A stretch of 64,000 bases of DNA from Microcaldota archaeon (GTDB lineage Archaea; Micrarchaeota; Micrarchaeia; Micrarchaeales; CABMGC01). Location: contig JAJYOL010000002.1 of the NCBI GenBank assembly GCA_021796225.1, positions 1 to 64,000 of the forward strand. The letters are read 5' to 3'. Positions 10,053-18,680 of this stretch are shown piece after piece (the stretch's first letter is position 1; each line of letters begins with the position of its first letter). The position numbers and the translations under genes are program-made. The notes under the pieces are model-generated. The model was given only the letters and a program-made list of their open reading frames with translations, was not told the origin of the DNA and searched no databases.

Positions 10053-10658
10053 CTAGGACGTCTCATTTAATATATATTTCAATATGTCGATTGACGCGTT
10101 TCTGTCAAGAGTTGAGGTAAAGCCGACGGAAGTGACAATCAGAAGCACGTTTTTGTCTGAAGTAATCGCAGTATATTGGAATATGGGCATCTTGAAATTT
10201 GCATAATATGTCCCATAGTTGTGTATGAGGGAATTTGGCGCGGCAACGGAATATATGTTGTATGCGAAGACGTTGCCGTCTGATGTTGCGAGGTCATAAC
10301 TGTTTTCTTTAAGGTCGTTATTATAGGGGTTGCGCGATAGGTTAAGATATTCCGATGCTTCTGTATTATTTTGGAATACTGTTGCGGATATTACTATTGC
10401 TGCAGGAAGGGAATAATTACTGTCATTTCTTATGTTAACAAAAGAAAGCACCGATTCGTGAAAATCATTTCCGTAATAGTCTATAGAGAGATGCGGGTTG
10501 TAAGAAGATATCGAAAAGACGTTGGTTCCGAGCAACGCATTAACACGATTTGTGCTTATGTAATAAGGATTCGGTTTGAAATTATACGTTATGAATACTA
10601 TCGCGGCACTAATTGCTACGAAGAATAATATCTGCCATGATGCTGATTTTTTGGCCAT
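10053..10658 (-). CDS. One-span membrane protein with external domain (paralogue 3 of 3)
   Basis: A 201-aa protein, shortest of the three tandem relatives: a seven-residue cytoplasmic tail, one span (ILFFVAISAAIVFITYNF) and an external domain with sequons. It ends in the shared pattern, FQYTAITSDKNVLLIVTSVG followed by a helix (ASIDILKYILNE). Function unknown. It is separated from the adhesin gene upstream by about 75 bases, so it may be cotranscribed with it. Confidence 0.6.
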   Translation of the reverse strand: MAKKSASWQILFFVAISAAIVFITYNFKPNPYYISTNRVNALLGTNVFSISSYNPHLSIDYYGNDFHESVLSFVNIRNDSNYSLPAAIVISATVFQNNTEASEYLNLSRNPYNNDLKENSYDLATSDGNVFAYNIYSVAAPNSLIHNYGTYYANFKMPIFQYTAITSDKNVLLIVTSVGFTSTLDRNASIDILKYILNETS

Positions 10659-10732
10659 ATACCCACATTTTACAGTATCGCATGTGCAACAAGATGCAGA
10701 ACACTAACCCGTGTGAAACGCCCTTCAACGGA

Positions 10733-13132
10733 TTACGTCACGATGTAACCGTTGACAATGTAATTGTCAATTGGAGCTGTGTTTACGTCGTATAACAGGA
10801 ATATCCCATGCACTATTGTTATGCTGTTTATCGTAATCTGCTGGCCCGTCGCAGGATTTAGCAGAGTGTCTCCTACCTGCAGATTGCTTGCGAGCACCGT
10901 GTTATCCCCATTTACACCTGAAACAGGTTCTCCAGCGTCTACCACGAGATTTCCATTTATTATATACTCGTTGTCCGAAATCACGGGAAGCACTGCAACG
11001 ACTGTGCTTGGAACGAATTTGTTTGCCGAGAAGTTGTAGCTCATCACGCTGTCTCCTATTTGCAGATTGCTAACCTGCATCTGCGTGCCGTTTGCAAGAA
11101 GGATCATGGAGGTTCCGGTAACTGAACTGGTTACCGTTGTCTTGGTATCTATGAGATAGCCCGCGGCAACGAAATTGTTGTTCGGAGCCAGATAGAAATC
11201 ATACACGATTCCGCCGGTGTTCTTCACGGATATATTGTATATGGTTACGTTGCTGTTTGTCACAGGATCATAAAGCACGTCGCCGACCTTCGCATTGAAT
11301 GCCCTGTTCCACGCACCGTTGAGGAATATTATTTCGTCTGCATCTACTGAAAGGTTTCCGTTTATCACATAGGTGTTGTTCACCATGGTAGTTGTTACGT
11401 ATGTAACTGCTGAAGGAGCCATCTTGTTGAGTATGAAATTATAGGATTCCAGGATATAGCCGGGCTTCACGTTCTTTGCCGGTATGTAGGTGCCGTTTGC
11501 CAATAACACCATCGTGCTTCCATATACAGATCCTCCGCCACTGCTTGAAGCTGCATTCGTTGTATGAGTTGCTGCGTTAGTAGAATGAGTAGCTGCATTC
11601 GTTGTATGGGTAGCTGCATTCGTTGTATGGGTAGCTGCATTCGTTGCCGCGTTGGTTGCGGCATTGGTTGCTGCGTTCGTTGCGGCATTGGTTGCTGCGT
11701 TCGTTGCCTTGTTCGTTATACGGGTAACCGCATTGGTTGCCGCGTTTGTGATTGTAGTGGCTGCATTCGTTGCGGCGTTGGTTGCCGCGTTCGTGATTGT
11801 AGTGGCTGCATTCGTTGCGGCGTTTGTAACCGTCGTAGCGGCATTCGTTGCAGCGTTGGTTGCCGCGTTCGTGATTGTAGTGGCTGCATTCGTTGCGGCG
11901 TTTGTAGCCGCGTTTGTCACAATTGTGGCAATTGACGTGGTGGAAGACACACCAGAGCCAGAACCTTCACTCTGTTGTGATGAAGATGAATCGGTAACGG
12001 TAGCGCAGTAGTATGCACTTCCGCTTGAAATTGAGAAGGATGTTGAAGTAGTAGTAATGCCAGAGTTTGTTGCGACGACATTAGTGTCAAGTGCGCAGTT
12101 GGGAGACGATCCTGAATAGAGCGTAACGGTATAAGGCGCAGTGCCGCCGCACCATGATACGGTAACCGTAGTCAGCCCGGAGAATGAAATCGTAGGTTGG
12201 CACAGCACAGCGTATTGCTGCGTTGTATACGTACCGGTTCCCGAACCGCCGGAACCTGTCGTCGTGTATACCTGCGTGGTGTAATACTTCTGCGGCTGGT
12301 ATGTTAGCGTTATTGAGGAGGTGTGATCTGCGAATGTCGCATTTACGGTGACTACACCGGCCTTCGTGCTTGAAAGGTAGCTAACCGCTTTCCCGTTTGA
12401 ATTGGTTGTGGATGAAGAAGGAACTAGCGTGAAATTAGAGCCCGCATTTTGAGTGAAGTTTACAGTTGCGCCTGGAAGGGGATAACCGAGAAGCGTAACG
12501 GTTGCGGTTATCATCGTCTGGCCGGAATTTATTGAAGGGGTAAGGTTGTCAGCATATAGTGAGATTGAAACGGGTTCTGATGCGAGGATAGGCTGCGAAT
12601 GCGCTGCCACGGTTCCTTCAAACGTCTGTATCGGATTAGTGCTGCACGATTCGGAACCGGAAGTGCAGGTTTGGCCTGCCAGATACATCGAACCTGAAAC
12701 CACTGAACCGGCGGAATATCCCGACGGGATTGTTACGTTGCATATGATTGATCCTCCGGGCAGTACATATGAAGGATAACAGCTTCCGGTAACGTTTCCG
12801 ATGTTTGGAATGTTAAGCGTAAGTTGCGGGTTGTTCAGCGAGTATTTTTGCGAATTGGAAAGAACCATCACAACTTTTGATGCCGTGGCGGTTGAACCGA
12901 GTATGACATCGTTGCATGAAGCTCCGATGCTCATCGTACACTTCTGCGGTGCGACGAAAGACGGAGCCAGAACGAACGCATAGAGAAGGGATATTGCTAT
13001 TGCTATAATGAGAATTGCCCAGCCGTAAGTGGTAAGATATTCTATTGCTGCTTGCGCCGGTTTTCTGGAAGAATGCCTGGCTTTGTGAACATGCTTTCTT
13101 CCCGCGATATCCCTAACTTTTGCAGATGGCAT
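10733..13132 (-). CDS. Class III signal (pilin-like) adhesin with Ala-Thr-Asn repeats and tandem Hint-like domains
   Basis: A 799-aa surface protein. Residues about 25-55 form a class III/type IV pilin signal (QAAIEYLTTYGWAILIIAIA), normally cut by a prepilin peptidase before membrane assembly. Next come a Cys-containing segment, an invasin-type Ig-like domain (about 190-290: GATVNFTQNAGSNFTL, NSNGKAVSYLSS), another Cys-bearing beta domain, then a 120-residue low-complexity tract of ATNAATNAAT units. Two copies of a Hint-fold-like module follow (STMVLLANGTYIPAKNVKPG; SMILLANGTQMQVSNLQIGD), each ending near NFVAAGYLI or NYIVNGYIV. The Hint Cys1 and the block-B His are absent (VDADEI in place of a TxxH motif), so self-splicing is unlikely. 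Role: adhesion or surface display, inferred. Confidence 0.75.
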   Translation of the reverse strand: MPSAKVRDIAGRKHVHKARHSSRKPAQAAIEYLTTYGWAILIIAIAISLLYAFVLAPSFVAPQKCTMSIGASCNDVILGSTATASKVVMVLSNSQKYSLNNPQLTLNIPNIGNVTGSCYPSYVLPGGSIICNVTIPSGYSAGSVVSGSMYLAGQTCTSGSESCSTNPIQTFEGTVAAHSQPILASEPVSISLYADNLTPSINSGQTMITATVTLLGYPLPGATVNFTQNAGSNFTLVPSSSTTNSNGKAVSYLSSTKAGVVTVNATFADHTSSITLTYQPQKYYTTQVYTTTGSGGSGTGTYTTQQYAVLCQPTISFSGLTTVTVSWCGGTAPYTVTLYSGSSPNCALDTNVVATNSGITTTSTSFSISSGSAYYCATVTDSSSSQQSEGSGSGVSSTTSIATIVTNAATNAATNAATTITNAATNAATNAATTVTNAATNAATTITNAATNAATNAATTITNAATNAVTRITNKATNAATNAATNAATNAATNAATNAATHTTNAATHTTNAATHSTNAATHTTNAASSSGGGSVYGSTMVLLANGTYIPAKNVKPGYILESYNFILNKMAPSAVTYVTTTMVNNTYVINGNLSVDADEIIFLNGAWNRAFNAKVGDVLYDPVTNSNVTIYNISVKNTGGIVYDFYLAPNNNFVAAGYLIDTKTTVTSSVTGTSMILLANGTQMQVSNLQIGDSVMSYNFSANKFVPSTVVAVLPVISDNEYIINGNLVVDAGEPVSGVNGDNTVLASNLQVGDTLLNPATGQQITINSITIVHGIFLLYDVNTAPIDNYIVNGYIVT
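11550..11929 (-). repeat. Coding low-complexity repeat encoding (A-T-N-A) units
   Basis: About 380 bases built from near-identical 12-base units (plus-strand motif of the GCATTCGTTGCGGC type), with interspersed variants encoding TT-V/I-T and THTTNA. It lies inside the adhesin reading frame and keeps that frame. It probably acts as an O- or N-glycosylated stalk between the signal/Ig part and the Hint-like domains. Such repeats are prone to slippage, so its length may vary between strains (inference). Confidence 0.85.
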
Positions 13133-13191
13133 GAAAATTTATTCAACTCTTAGATTTATATAGATACCGCAAACGCAGATTTAAACGATTT

Positions 13192-13848
13192 TCACACGCT
13201 TTCCAATGCGTGCAGCGTTCCGTCACTGCGGTCTACGAATGACAACGCCATAAGCATGCTCGGGGATATGTTTGCACCGACTACGCGCCAGTGATCCAAT
13301 CCTTTCGAAAGGCGGTATATCGGACGGATGGCATTGTCTTCCAAACGAAGCAGCTGTCGCAAACTGTCATCGCGCCGGTCTATTTCCGGAGCGTTGATGC
13401 ATGGAAGAGCCGTATTTTCATCCATAAGGTATAATCCGGAGCGCTGTGGAAAGTTTCTGAATATGACGGCGTTATTGTCGGGTATTATGTAAACCTTGTC
13501 CTTGTATATTTCTATTTCCGGATGGTCTATAAGTATTGCAACGGCTTGCAGATTGGTTGCTTCTGCGAGCTCCTTGCCTACTACGAGATTCCAATAGCGG
13601 AAATCCGTATCGGTACAATTGTCAGTAAAGTCGACTCCGAGCTTTAGCGTTTCACCCTTTCGCGGCGTTATGAGAAGCGTATCCGACATGTAATATTCAG
13701 GATATCGCGGCATTTTCCATTTCCCGAATTCGGATAATGCCGTATCGAATTCCTTATTCGTCGGAAGCTGCAGGCGTGCCGCAGCAAGGAGCTTTCTTGC
13801 AATCAGATATTCGCCGCGGGCTACCTTGAAATCCCTGTGTATTGGCAT
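13192..13848 (-). CDS. Uncharacterised protein, paralogue of the upstream neighbour
   Basis: A 218-aa soluble protein that I do not recognise. It shares its layout with the gene at 13853-14518: an N-terminal helix with a Y-xx-A-K/R-K-L pattern, a central YWNLVVGKE.. strand region matching HWMLPYSYI.. in the neighbour, a VYIIP...NFPQRS.L segment matching VIVIPKEVYIITNMPRQSEL, and a C-terminal RPIYRL...VGANISP matching RPVYRI...IGADYLP. No catalytic motif, membrane span or signal is visible. ATG 13848 is chosen over the track start at 13890 because it follows the upstream stop by 4 bases. Confidence 0.6.
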   Translation of the reverse strand: MPIHRDFKVARGEYLIARKLLAAARLQLPTNKEFDTALSEFGKWKMPRYPEYYMSDTLLITPRKGETLKLGVDFTDNCTDTDFRYWNLVVGKELAEATNLQAVAILIDHPEIEIYKDKVYIIPDNNAVIFRNFPQRSGLYLMDENTALPCINAPEIDRRDDSLRQLLRLEDNAIRPIYRLSKGLDHWRVVGANISPSMLMALSFVDRSDGTLHALESV

Positions 13849-13852
13849 TATA

Positions 13853-14518
13853 TCACGTTTGTTTTTCAAATGTAAACTCTGCGCCGCCACTTCCGTTTAT
13901 GATGCATACTGCCTTTATCGCTCCCGGAAGGTAGTCCGCGCCTATTGTCTTTTCGAAGCGGGACTCGCCGGCTATTCTGTATACTGGACGTATTCCCCTG
14001 TGTTTTGACCTGCGCAGCTGCCGTGTTTCGTCTGTTTCCATTAAGGAAGATCCGCTTGCTGAAGGCATTCCGGTAATAATGTCGGGAATTCCCCAAAGTT
14101 CGGACTGTCTTGGCATGTTAGTAATGATATAAACCTCTTTGGGAATGACAATCACAAGATTCTCGGCTTGCTCGACTTCGAGATGCGTATTTTTAACGAG
14201 CAGTGCGACTTCGTAATTGAATGCCGGTTCGGGAATATAGGAATACGGAAGCATCCAATGCCTCTTTCCGGAATCTTCCTGCATGTCGACAAAATCCTCC
14301 CTGAGAAAAGATGTGCCTGGTTTTGGAGTTATGATCATTTCGTCAGTCCAAAAATGCACGCTTTCCCTTAATGACGATTTCATGCTTTTCAGCATTTCGT
14401 CGGCTTCCCGATTGTCGGGCATGTGTATTTTGGGATTGCCCTTTCGCAGCGCGTCGACTAGCAGTTTTGCTTCAATATACCCTACCTTAGTAATCCTGTT
14501 TGTGACAAGGCTTGCCAT
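13853..14518 (-). CDS. Uncharacterised protein, paralogue of the downstream neighbour
   Basis: A 221-aa soluble protein of unknown function, tandem paralogue of the next gene on the strand with only 4 bases between them, so the pair is an operon. Shared segments include MIITPKPG versus LLITPRKG, NMPRQSEL versus NFPQRSGL, and RPVYRI versus RPIYRL. No membrane span is evident. The pair may form a heteromer; this is inferred only from tandem duplication. Confidence 0.62.
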   Translation of the reverse strand: MASLVTNRITKVGYIEAKLLVDALRKGNPKIHMPDNREADEMLKSMKSSLRESVHFWTDEMIITPKPGTSFLREDFVDMQEDSGKRHWMLPYSYIPEPAFNYEVALLVKNTHLEVEQAENLVIVIPKEVYIITNMPRQSELWGIPDIITGMPSASGSSLMETDETRQLRRSKHRGIRPVYRIAGESRFEKTIGADYLPGAIKAVCIINGSGGAEFTFEKQT

Positions 14519-14604
14519 GGCGCATACCTGTAGAAAGAAAGGCCGTATAACTATACATATGCCATTTCGCTGTTAATAAATATTCACTAAGCGGGCTTTT
14601 GCTG

Positions 14605-16044
14605 CTATTTAAGCTTGCGATAGCTCTCTACGGAAGCATTTTGCGTGAGCCTCACGAAGCGGGCATTTTCCCTTAATTCTTCTATCGTATGCGCACCGCA
14701 GTAACTCATTCCAGAACGCAGTCCACCCGCAAGCTGCGTTACCACTTCGGAAATTCTGCCGCGATACGGCATTGTGGACTCTACGCCTTCGGGAACTATC
14801 CCCATGGCATCTGACAGATTTATCTTTGACTTGTCGAGCTTCTTTCGCGATATGTTTGCGCCAAAGGATGCCATGCCCCGGTATGTTTTGTACTTCACTC
14901 CGTCGCGCACTGTAAAATATCCAGGGCTTTCGTCCGTGCCTGCGAACATGCTTCCGATCATGACCGCTGCGGAGCCCGCCGCCATTGCCTTAGTTATGTC
15001 GCCGGAAGTGCGTATGCCTCCGTCAGCTATTATGCTGGTTCCGAATGTTGCAGCTGCTTCTGCGCATTCCGCAACCGCGGTGAATTGGGGCACACCTGCA
15101 CCTGCCACCGTGCGTGTCAGGCATGCGAGCCCCGGACCTATCCCTACTTTCAAAACGTCGGCGCCAGCGGCGAAAAGATCATCGACGCCTGCACGTGTCG
15201 CAACATTGCCGGCTACAAGCGGCATCGAAGGAAGTTCTTTCTTTACGGCTTTTATTGCGGATATGACGCTGCTGGTATGTCCGTGCGCCACGTCCAGAAC
15301 GAGTACGTCGGCACCCGATTCGGAAAGAGCAACGGCCCTGTCGGTAAAATCGCCTTTGGTCCCTATCGCGGCGCCTACCAGGAGCCTCCCGAGATTATCC
15401 TTTGCAGATTTTACGGAACCGCGTAGCCTGTTGTGCACGTCCTTAGATGTTATGAGGCCGTGGATCTTATTTTTACTGTCTACAAGCGGAAGCTTCTCGA
15501 GCCTGTGCTTGTCCAATAAGTGCAACGCTTCGTCAAGGGATATCTTTGGGGAGCCGACTATGAGTTTGGAGCGCGGAGTCATTGCCGATGAAACTGGTTT
15601 GCTGCCGTCAGTTACAAATCTTATGTCCCTGCCAGAAAGTATGCCAAGCAGTTTGTTGCCTTTGTCTGCGACAAGAAGCCCGCTTACGCCCATTTCGCGC
15701 ATTATTTCCCTTGCAGTGCTTATCGAATCAGATTTCTTTACGGAATATGGGTTCTCTATGACGAATGCTTCGGCCCTTTTGACCTTCCTGACCTCCGCCG
15801 CCTCGTCCTCTATGCGCATGAATCTGTGAATTATACCCATACCTCCTTCGCGTGCCATGGCTATTGCCATTGGCGATTCTGTTACGGTGTCCATATTGGC
15901 GGAAATCAAAGGAACATTAAGTGCTATCCCTTTCGTCAACACTGACTTCGTAGAAACTGCCGCACGCGATTCAACCGACGATTTTCTTGGAACAAGAAGT
16001 ACGTCGTCATAACTCAGGCCGAGAGTGATTTCCTCCGCATTCAT
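14605..16044 (-). CDS. guaB: IMP dehydrogenase / GMP reductase family protein with CBS pair
   Basis: A 479-aa TIM-barrel enzyme with two inserted CBS domains (about 95-215), the usual IMPDH layout and length. N-terminal SYDDVLLVP, SANMDTVTE and GGMGIIHR, the catalytic-cysteine loop GIGPGLACLTRTVAGAG and IADGGIRTSGDI are all present. Two departures matter: the loop reads GLAC where IMPDH has GSIC, and the flap lacks the Arg-Tyr dyad (SRKKLDKSKINLSDAMGIVP), while MFAGTDESPG resembles the GMP-reductase/GuaB1 branch. It either makes XMP from IMP or runs GMP to IMP; with purA and purB nearby the latter would complete GMP to AMP conversion. The symbol is by family only. Confidence 0.82.
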   Translation of the reverse strand: MNAEEITLGLSYDDVLLVPRKSSVESRAAVSTKSVLTKGIALNVPLISANMDTVTESPMAIAMAREGGMGIIHRFMRIEDEAAEVRKVKRAEAFVIENPYSVKKSDSISTAREIMREMGVSGLLVADKGNKLLGILSGRDIRFVTDGSKPVSSAMTPRSKLIVGSPKISLDEALHLLDKHRLEKLPLVDSKNKIHGLITSKDVHNRLRGSVKSAKDNLGRLLVGAAIGTKGDFTDRAVALSESGADVLVLDVAHGHTSSVISAIKAVKKELPSMPLVAGNVATRAGVDDLFAAGADVLKVGIGPGLACLTRTVAGAGVPQFTAVAECAEAAATFGTSIIADGGIRTSGDITKAMAAGSAAVMIGSMFAGTDESPGYFTVRDGVKYKTYRGMASFGANISRKKLDKSKINLSDAMGIVPEGVESTMPYRGRISEVVTQLAGGLRSGMSYCGAHTIEELRENARFVRLTQNASVESYRKLK

Positions 16045-16098
16045 GCTTATCCCCAGTTAACCAATTATCAGCGAAGTTTAAAGAATGTACCGCAGCGG

Positions 16099-17571
16099 TC
16101 ACTGCACCCTGTTGAAAAGATGCTCTCCCTTGGTTATTTTGCCGTTGAAATCGGTAAACCTGCAATCTTTCAGCGTTCCGGCATGGACTCCGAGCTGTGA
16201 ATTTATCTTTACAGCTGTTTCCGGCATGAATGGCGATATGAGTATCGATATTATGCGTGCGGCTTCGATAAGGTTGTAAAGAACATTGCCAAGCTCCTTG
16301 CCAGACAGGTCCCATGGGGATTTATCGTTGACATATTTGTTTGCGGATTTCAAAAAGAGCCATATTTCTTCAAGTGCAACTGACAGTTCCTGATTATCAA
16401 TAAGTGCATTTATCCGTTCCGCATTCAAATGAACATTTAATTCAGGAGTTCCTTCTATCTTTCCGTCGAACCTTGATGCGAGCGTGACGACCCTTGATAT
16501 GAAATTGCCTAAATCCGAGGCGAGCTCCCCGTTTATCCTTGCTATTAGCGCCTTTTCAGAAAAGTCGCCGTCTTCTCCAAGCGGCTTTTCCCTCATCAGG
16601 AAATAACGGAAGGCATCGGCGCCGTATTTATCTGCCATTTCTACCGGATCTACGACGTTACCAACGGACTTCGACATTTTCTTTCCGTCTACGGTCCACC
16701 ATCCGTGCGCAAACACCTTCTTCGGCGGTTCGATTCCTGCAGAAAAGAGCATTGCCGGCCATATTACGGTATGAAACCAGTTTATTTCCTTTCCGACAAG
16801 ATGAACGCTTGCCGGCCAATACGCCCTTGCATCGTTGTTCGAATCGGATTTCCCCGAAGGCCACCCTATCCCTGAAAGGTAGCTTATGAGTGCATCTACC
16901 CACACGTATATCGTATGCTCCTTGTTTGACGGAAATGGTATTGCCCACTTTACTGCGGTGCGCGTTATTGAAAGATCCTTCAAACCGTCTTTCACCCTGT
17001 TCTTTATTTCGTCGGCGCGGAATGAAGGCGAAAGAAACTCAGGATTTTTGTCATAATACTGCAGCAGTTTTTCCTGATACTTGCTTAATTTGAAAAAATA
17101 ACTTTCTTCGCGTATCTTCTTCACCTCCCTGCCGCATGAAGGACATTTCCCGTTCACAAGCTGCAGTTCCGTGAAAAAAGTTTCGTCAGGAGTGCAATAC
17201 CATCCTTCGTAATCGCCTTTGTAAATATCGCCGTTCTTTTCCATGCGTGAGACAAATTCGGCGACAGCGGCTTCATGCGTCGCGCTTGAAGTGCGCTGAA
17301 ACGCATCGTATGATATATTGATTTTCTTCCACACGTCCTTGTATACCACCGCGAGCTCGTCCACGAATTCCTGCGGTGTTTTCCCCTTTGCATCCGCCGC
17401 CTTCTGATTCTTCTCCCCGTGCTCATCGGTTCCAGTGAGAAAGAATACGTCGTCTCCGGAAAGCCTGTGCCACCTTGCAAGTATGTCCGCAGCTACAGTA
17501 GTGAACGCATGCCCTATGTGAGGCTTGTCGTTTACGTAGTATATCGGGGTTGTCACGTAAAATTTTCCCAT
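16099..17571 (-). CDS. metG: Methionyl-tRNA synthetase, bacterial type
   Basis: A 490-aa class I synthetase that charges tRNA-Met. HIGH-type PHIGHAF near residue 17, the KMSKS loop (KKMSKSVGNVVDP, about residue 293-305) and the anticodon-binding helical domain are present. The N-terminus KFYVTTPIYYVNDKPHIGHA and the connective-peptide signature follow the short bacterial MetRS, not the archaeal form with two zinc knuckles. One zinc ligand looks replaced (WYCTPDETFF where relatives have CTPC) although CPSCG remains. No C-terminal EMAP-like domain is present. It probably entered by gene transfer (inference). It is on the same strand as guaB with a 54-base gap. Confidence 0.9.
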   Translation of the reverse strand: MGKFYVTTPIYYVNDKPHIGHAFTTVAADILARWHRLSGDDVFFLTGTDEHGEKNQKAADAKGKTPQEFVDELAVVYKDVWKKINISYDAFQRTSSATHEAAVAEFVSRMEKNGDIYKGDYEGWYCTPDETFFTELQLVNGKCPSCGREVKKIREESYFFKLSKYQEKLLQYYDKNPEFLSPSFRADEIKNRVKDGLKDLSITRTAVKWAIPFPSNKEHTIYVWVDALISYLSGIGWPSGKSDSNNDARAYWPASVHLVGKEINWFHTVIWPAMLFSAGIEPPKKVFAHGWWTVDGKKMSKSVGNVVDPVEMADKYGADAFRYFLMREKPLGEDGDFSEKALIARINGELASDLGNFISRVVTLASRFDGKIEGTPELNVHLNAERINALIDNQELSVALEEIWLFLKSANKYVNDKSPWDLSGKELGNVLYNLIEAARIISILISPFMPETAVKINSQLGVHAGTLKDCRFTDFNGKITKGEHLFNRVQ

Positions 17572-17637
17572 CTGAATAACCTAGATAATATATACATGGA
17601 AAGACTTTATTGGTTGCGGTACGTTGGAAATAAATCG

Positions 17638-18627
17638 TCATGGTGAAGTATATCCTCCCTGCCACGTCCCGCTGTAAGAAACGTAAATCGGCTCGCCGTT
17701 GTTATTGTTTCCGCTGTAGTCGTTTGCATTTCCGTTGAGCGGCCACCAGCCCACAAGATGCTGCAAATCTACTGGAGCACCTCCTATCCCTTCATTGTAC
17801 AAATAGTCGGCCGCAGTGCTTCCTACCGATATGTTGTATATTTGCACGTTTGCAATCGCGCCAGGAAATTCCGTGGCCCCGTTTCCCCCGCCTATAATCA
17901 GATTATTCGTGACGCCGCTAATCACATTGGCAGGATTTCCATTCGATGTGTAACGCTTGCCATCAATGTACACGGTTACGTTTCCCGATGTGCCGTTATA
18001 CGTCCCTATGTAATTGACCCACGTGCCCGTAGGATTCTCAACATTGGGATTTTCATAATATCGCGTTCCGGTAGATGAAACTACTTCAAATCCGACATGC
18101 GGCTGATTCACTTCGATTATCATATCGTATGCTCCGGAAACACAGCATGCAGCGAAGCCAATTATACCGCGGTATGGGGCAGGTAATGAAGACGGAAGAT
18201 ATATCCATGCGCTTACGGTTACCGCATTTGGATTTGAAAAGAATAGGCGATTGTATGGTACGGTAAGCATGCTGTTTGCCATGAATTCCCCCACGTATTC
18301 CGGCAGTTCGTCACTGCATACACCTTCAAGATTTATGTTGTAAGAAGTTGCAGGACCGTTGGGCCGAAACACCTGACAGCTTCCGGGCTGTGCCTTAGGT
18401 GCAAAATTCGAAGGACTGAATATCCCAAGTGAATAGAGAACTCCAAGGACAACAGCAATGACGAGTATGGCCCAACCATACGTCATGAGATATTCCATTG
18501 CGCTCTGGAGTTTTGGATGAACCCTTTTCCCAAAAGGTTTCCGGTGTTTCATTGCAGAATGCAGTTTTGGCTCCGAACGTACACTTGCAGGAAATTTTTT
18601 GTATTGAGGTTTGTTGCGTTCGGACAT
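17638..18627 (-). CDS. Class III signal LamG-domain surface protein (distant member of the array)
   Basis: A 329-aa secreted protein. It carries the pilin-like signal QSAMEYLMTYGWAILVIAVV after a 45-residue basic leader that includes a second, decayed motif copy (PKLHSAMKHRKPFGKR). It has a LamG/concanavalin-type beta sandwich (AVTVSAWIYLPS, YIGTYNGTSGNVTVYIDGK, FPGAIANVQIYNIS) and a C-terminal GWWPLNGNANDYSGNNNNG. Its 5' end is about 92 percent identical by eye to the gene at 37823-38758, and its 3' end almost identical to the gene at 36931-37812, whereas the middle is distinct. ATG 18627 is chosen over TTG 18630, with a TATA-like TTATTTTTAATAC just upstream. Probable glycan-binding pilin or adhesin. 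Confidence 0.75.
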   Translation of the reverse strand: MSERNKPQYKKFPASVRSEPKLHSAMKHRKPFGKRVHPKLQSAMEYLMTYGWAILVIAVVLGVLYSLGIFSPSNFAPKAQPGSCQVFRPNGPATSYNINLEGVCSDELPEYVGEFMANSMLTVPYNRLFFSNPNAVTVSAWIYLPSSLPAPYRGIIGFAACCVSGAYDMIIEVNQPHVGFEVVSSTGTRYYENPNVENPTGTWVNYIGTYNGTSGNVTVYIDGKRYTSNGNPANVISGVTNNLIIGGGNGATEFPGAIANVQIYNISVGSTAADYLYNEGIGGAPVDLQHLVGWWPLNGNANDYSGNNNNGEPIYVSYSGTWQGGYTSP

Positions 18628-18680
18628 CAATTCATATTCTACTACGCAGTATTAAAAATAACTGCACATGTTCTGGCGTT

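Noticed and set aside
11564-12011. Plus-strand Cys/Gly/Arg and Val/Ala repeat ORFs, and a CRISPR-like look of the region
   Set aside because: They arise from the 12-base coding repeats of the adhesin read on the other strand. Units are contiguous with no spacers, so it is not a CRISPR array.
14774-15829. 351-aa plus-strand ORF
   Set aside because: Antisense shadow of guaB; low-complexity Ser/Ala/Pro composition, no motif.
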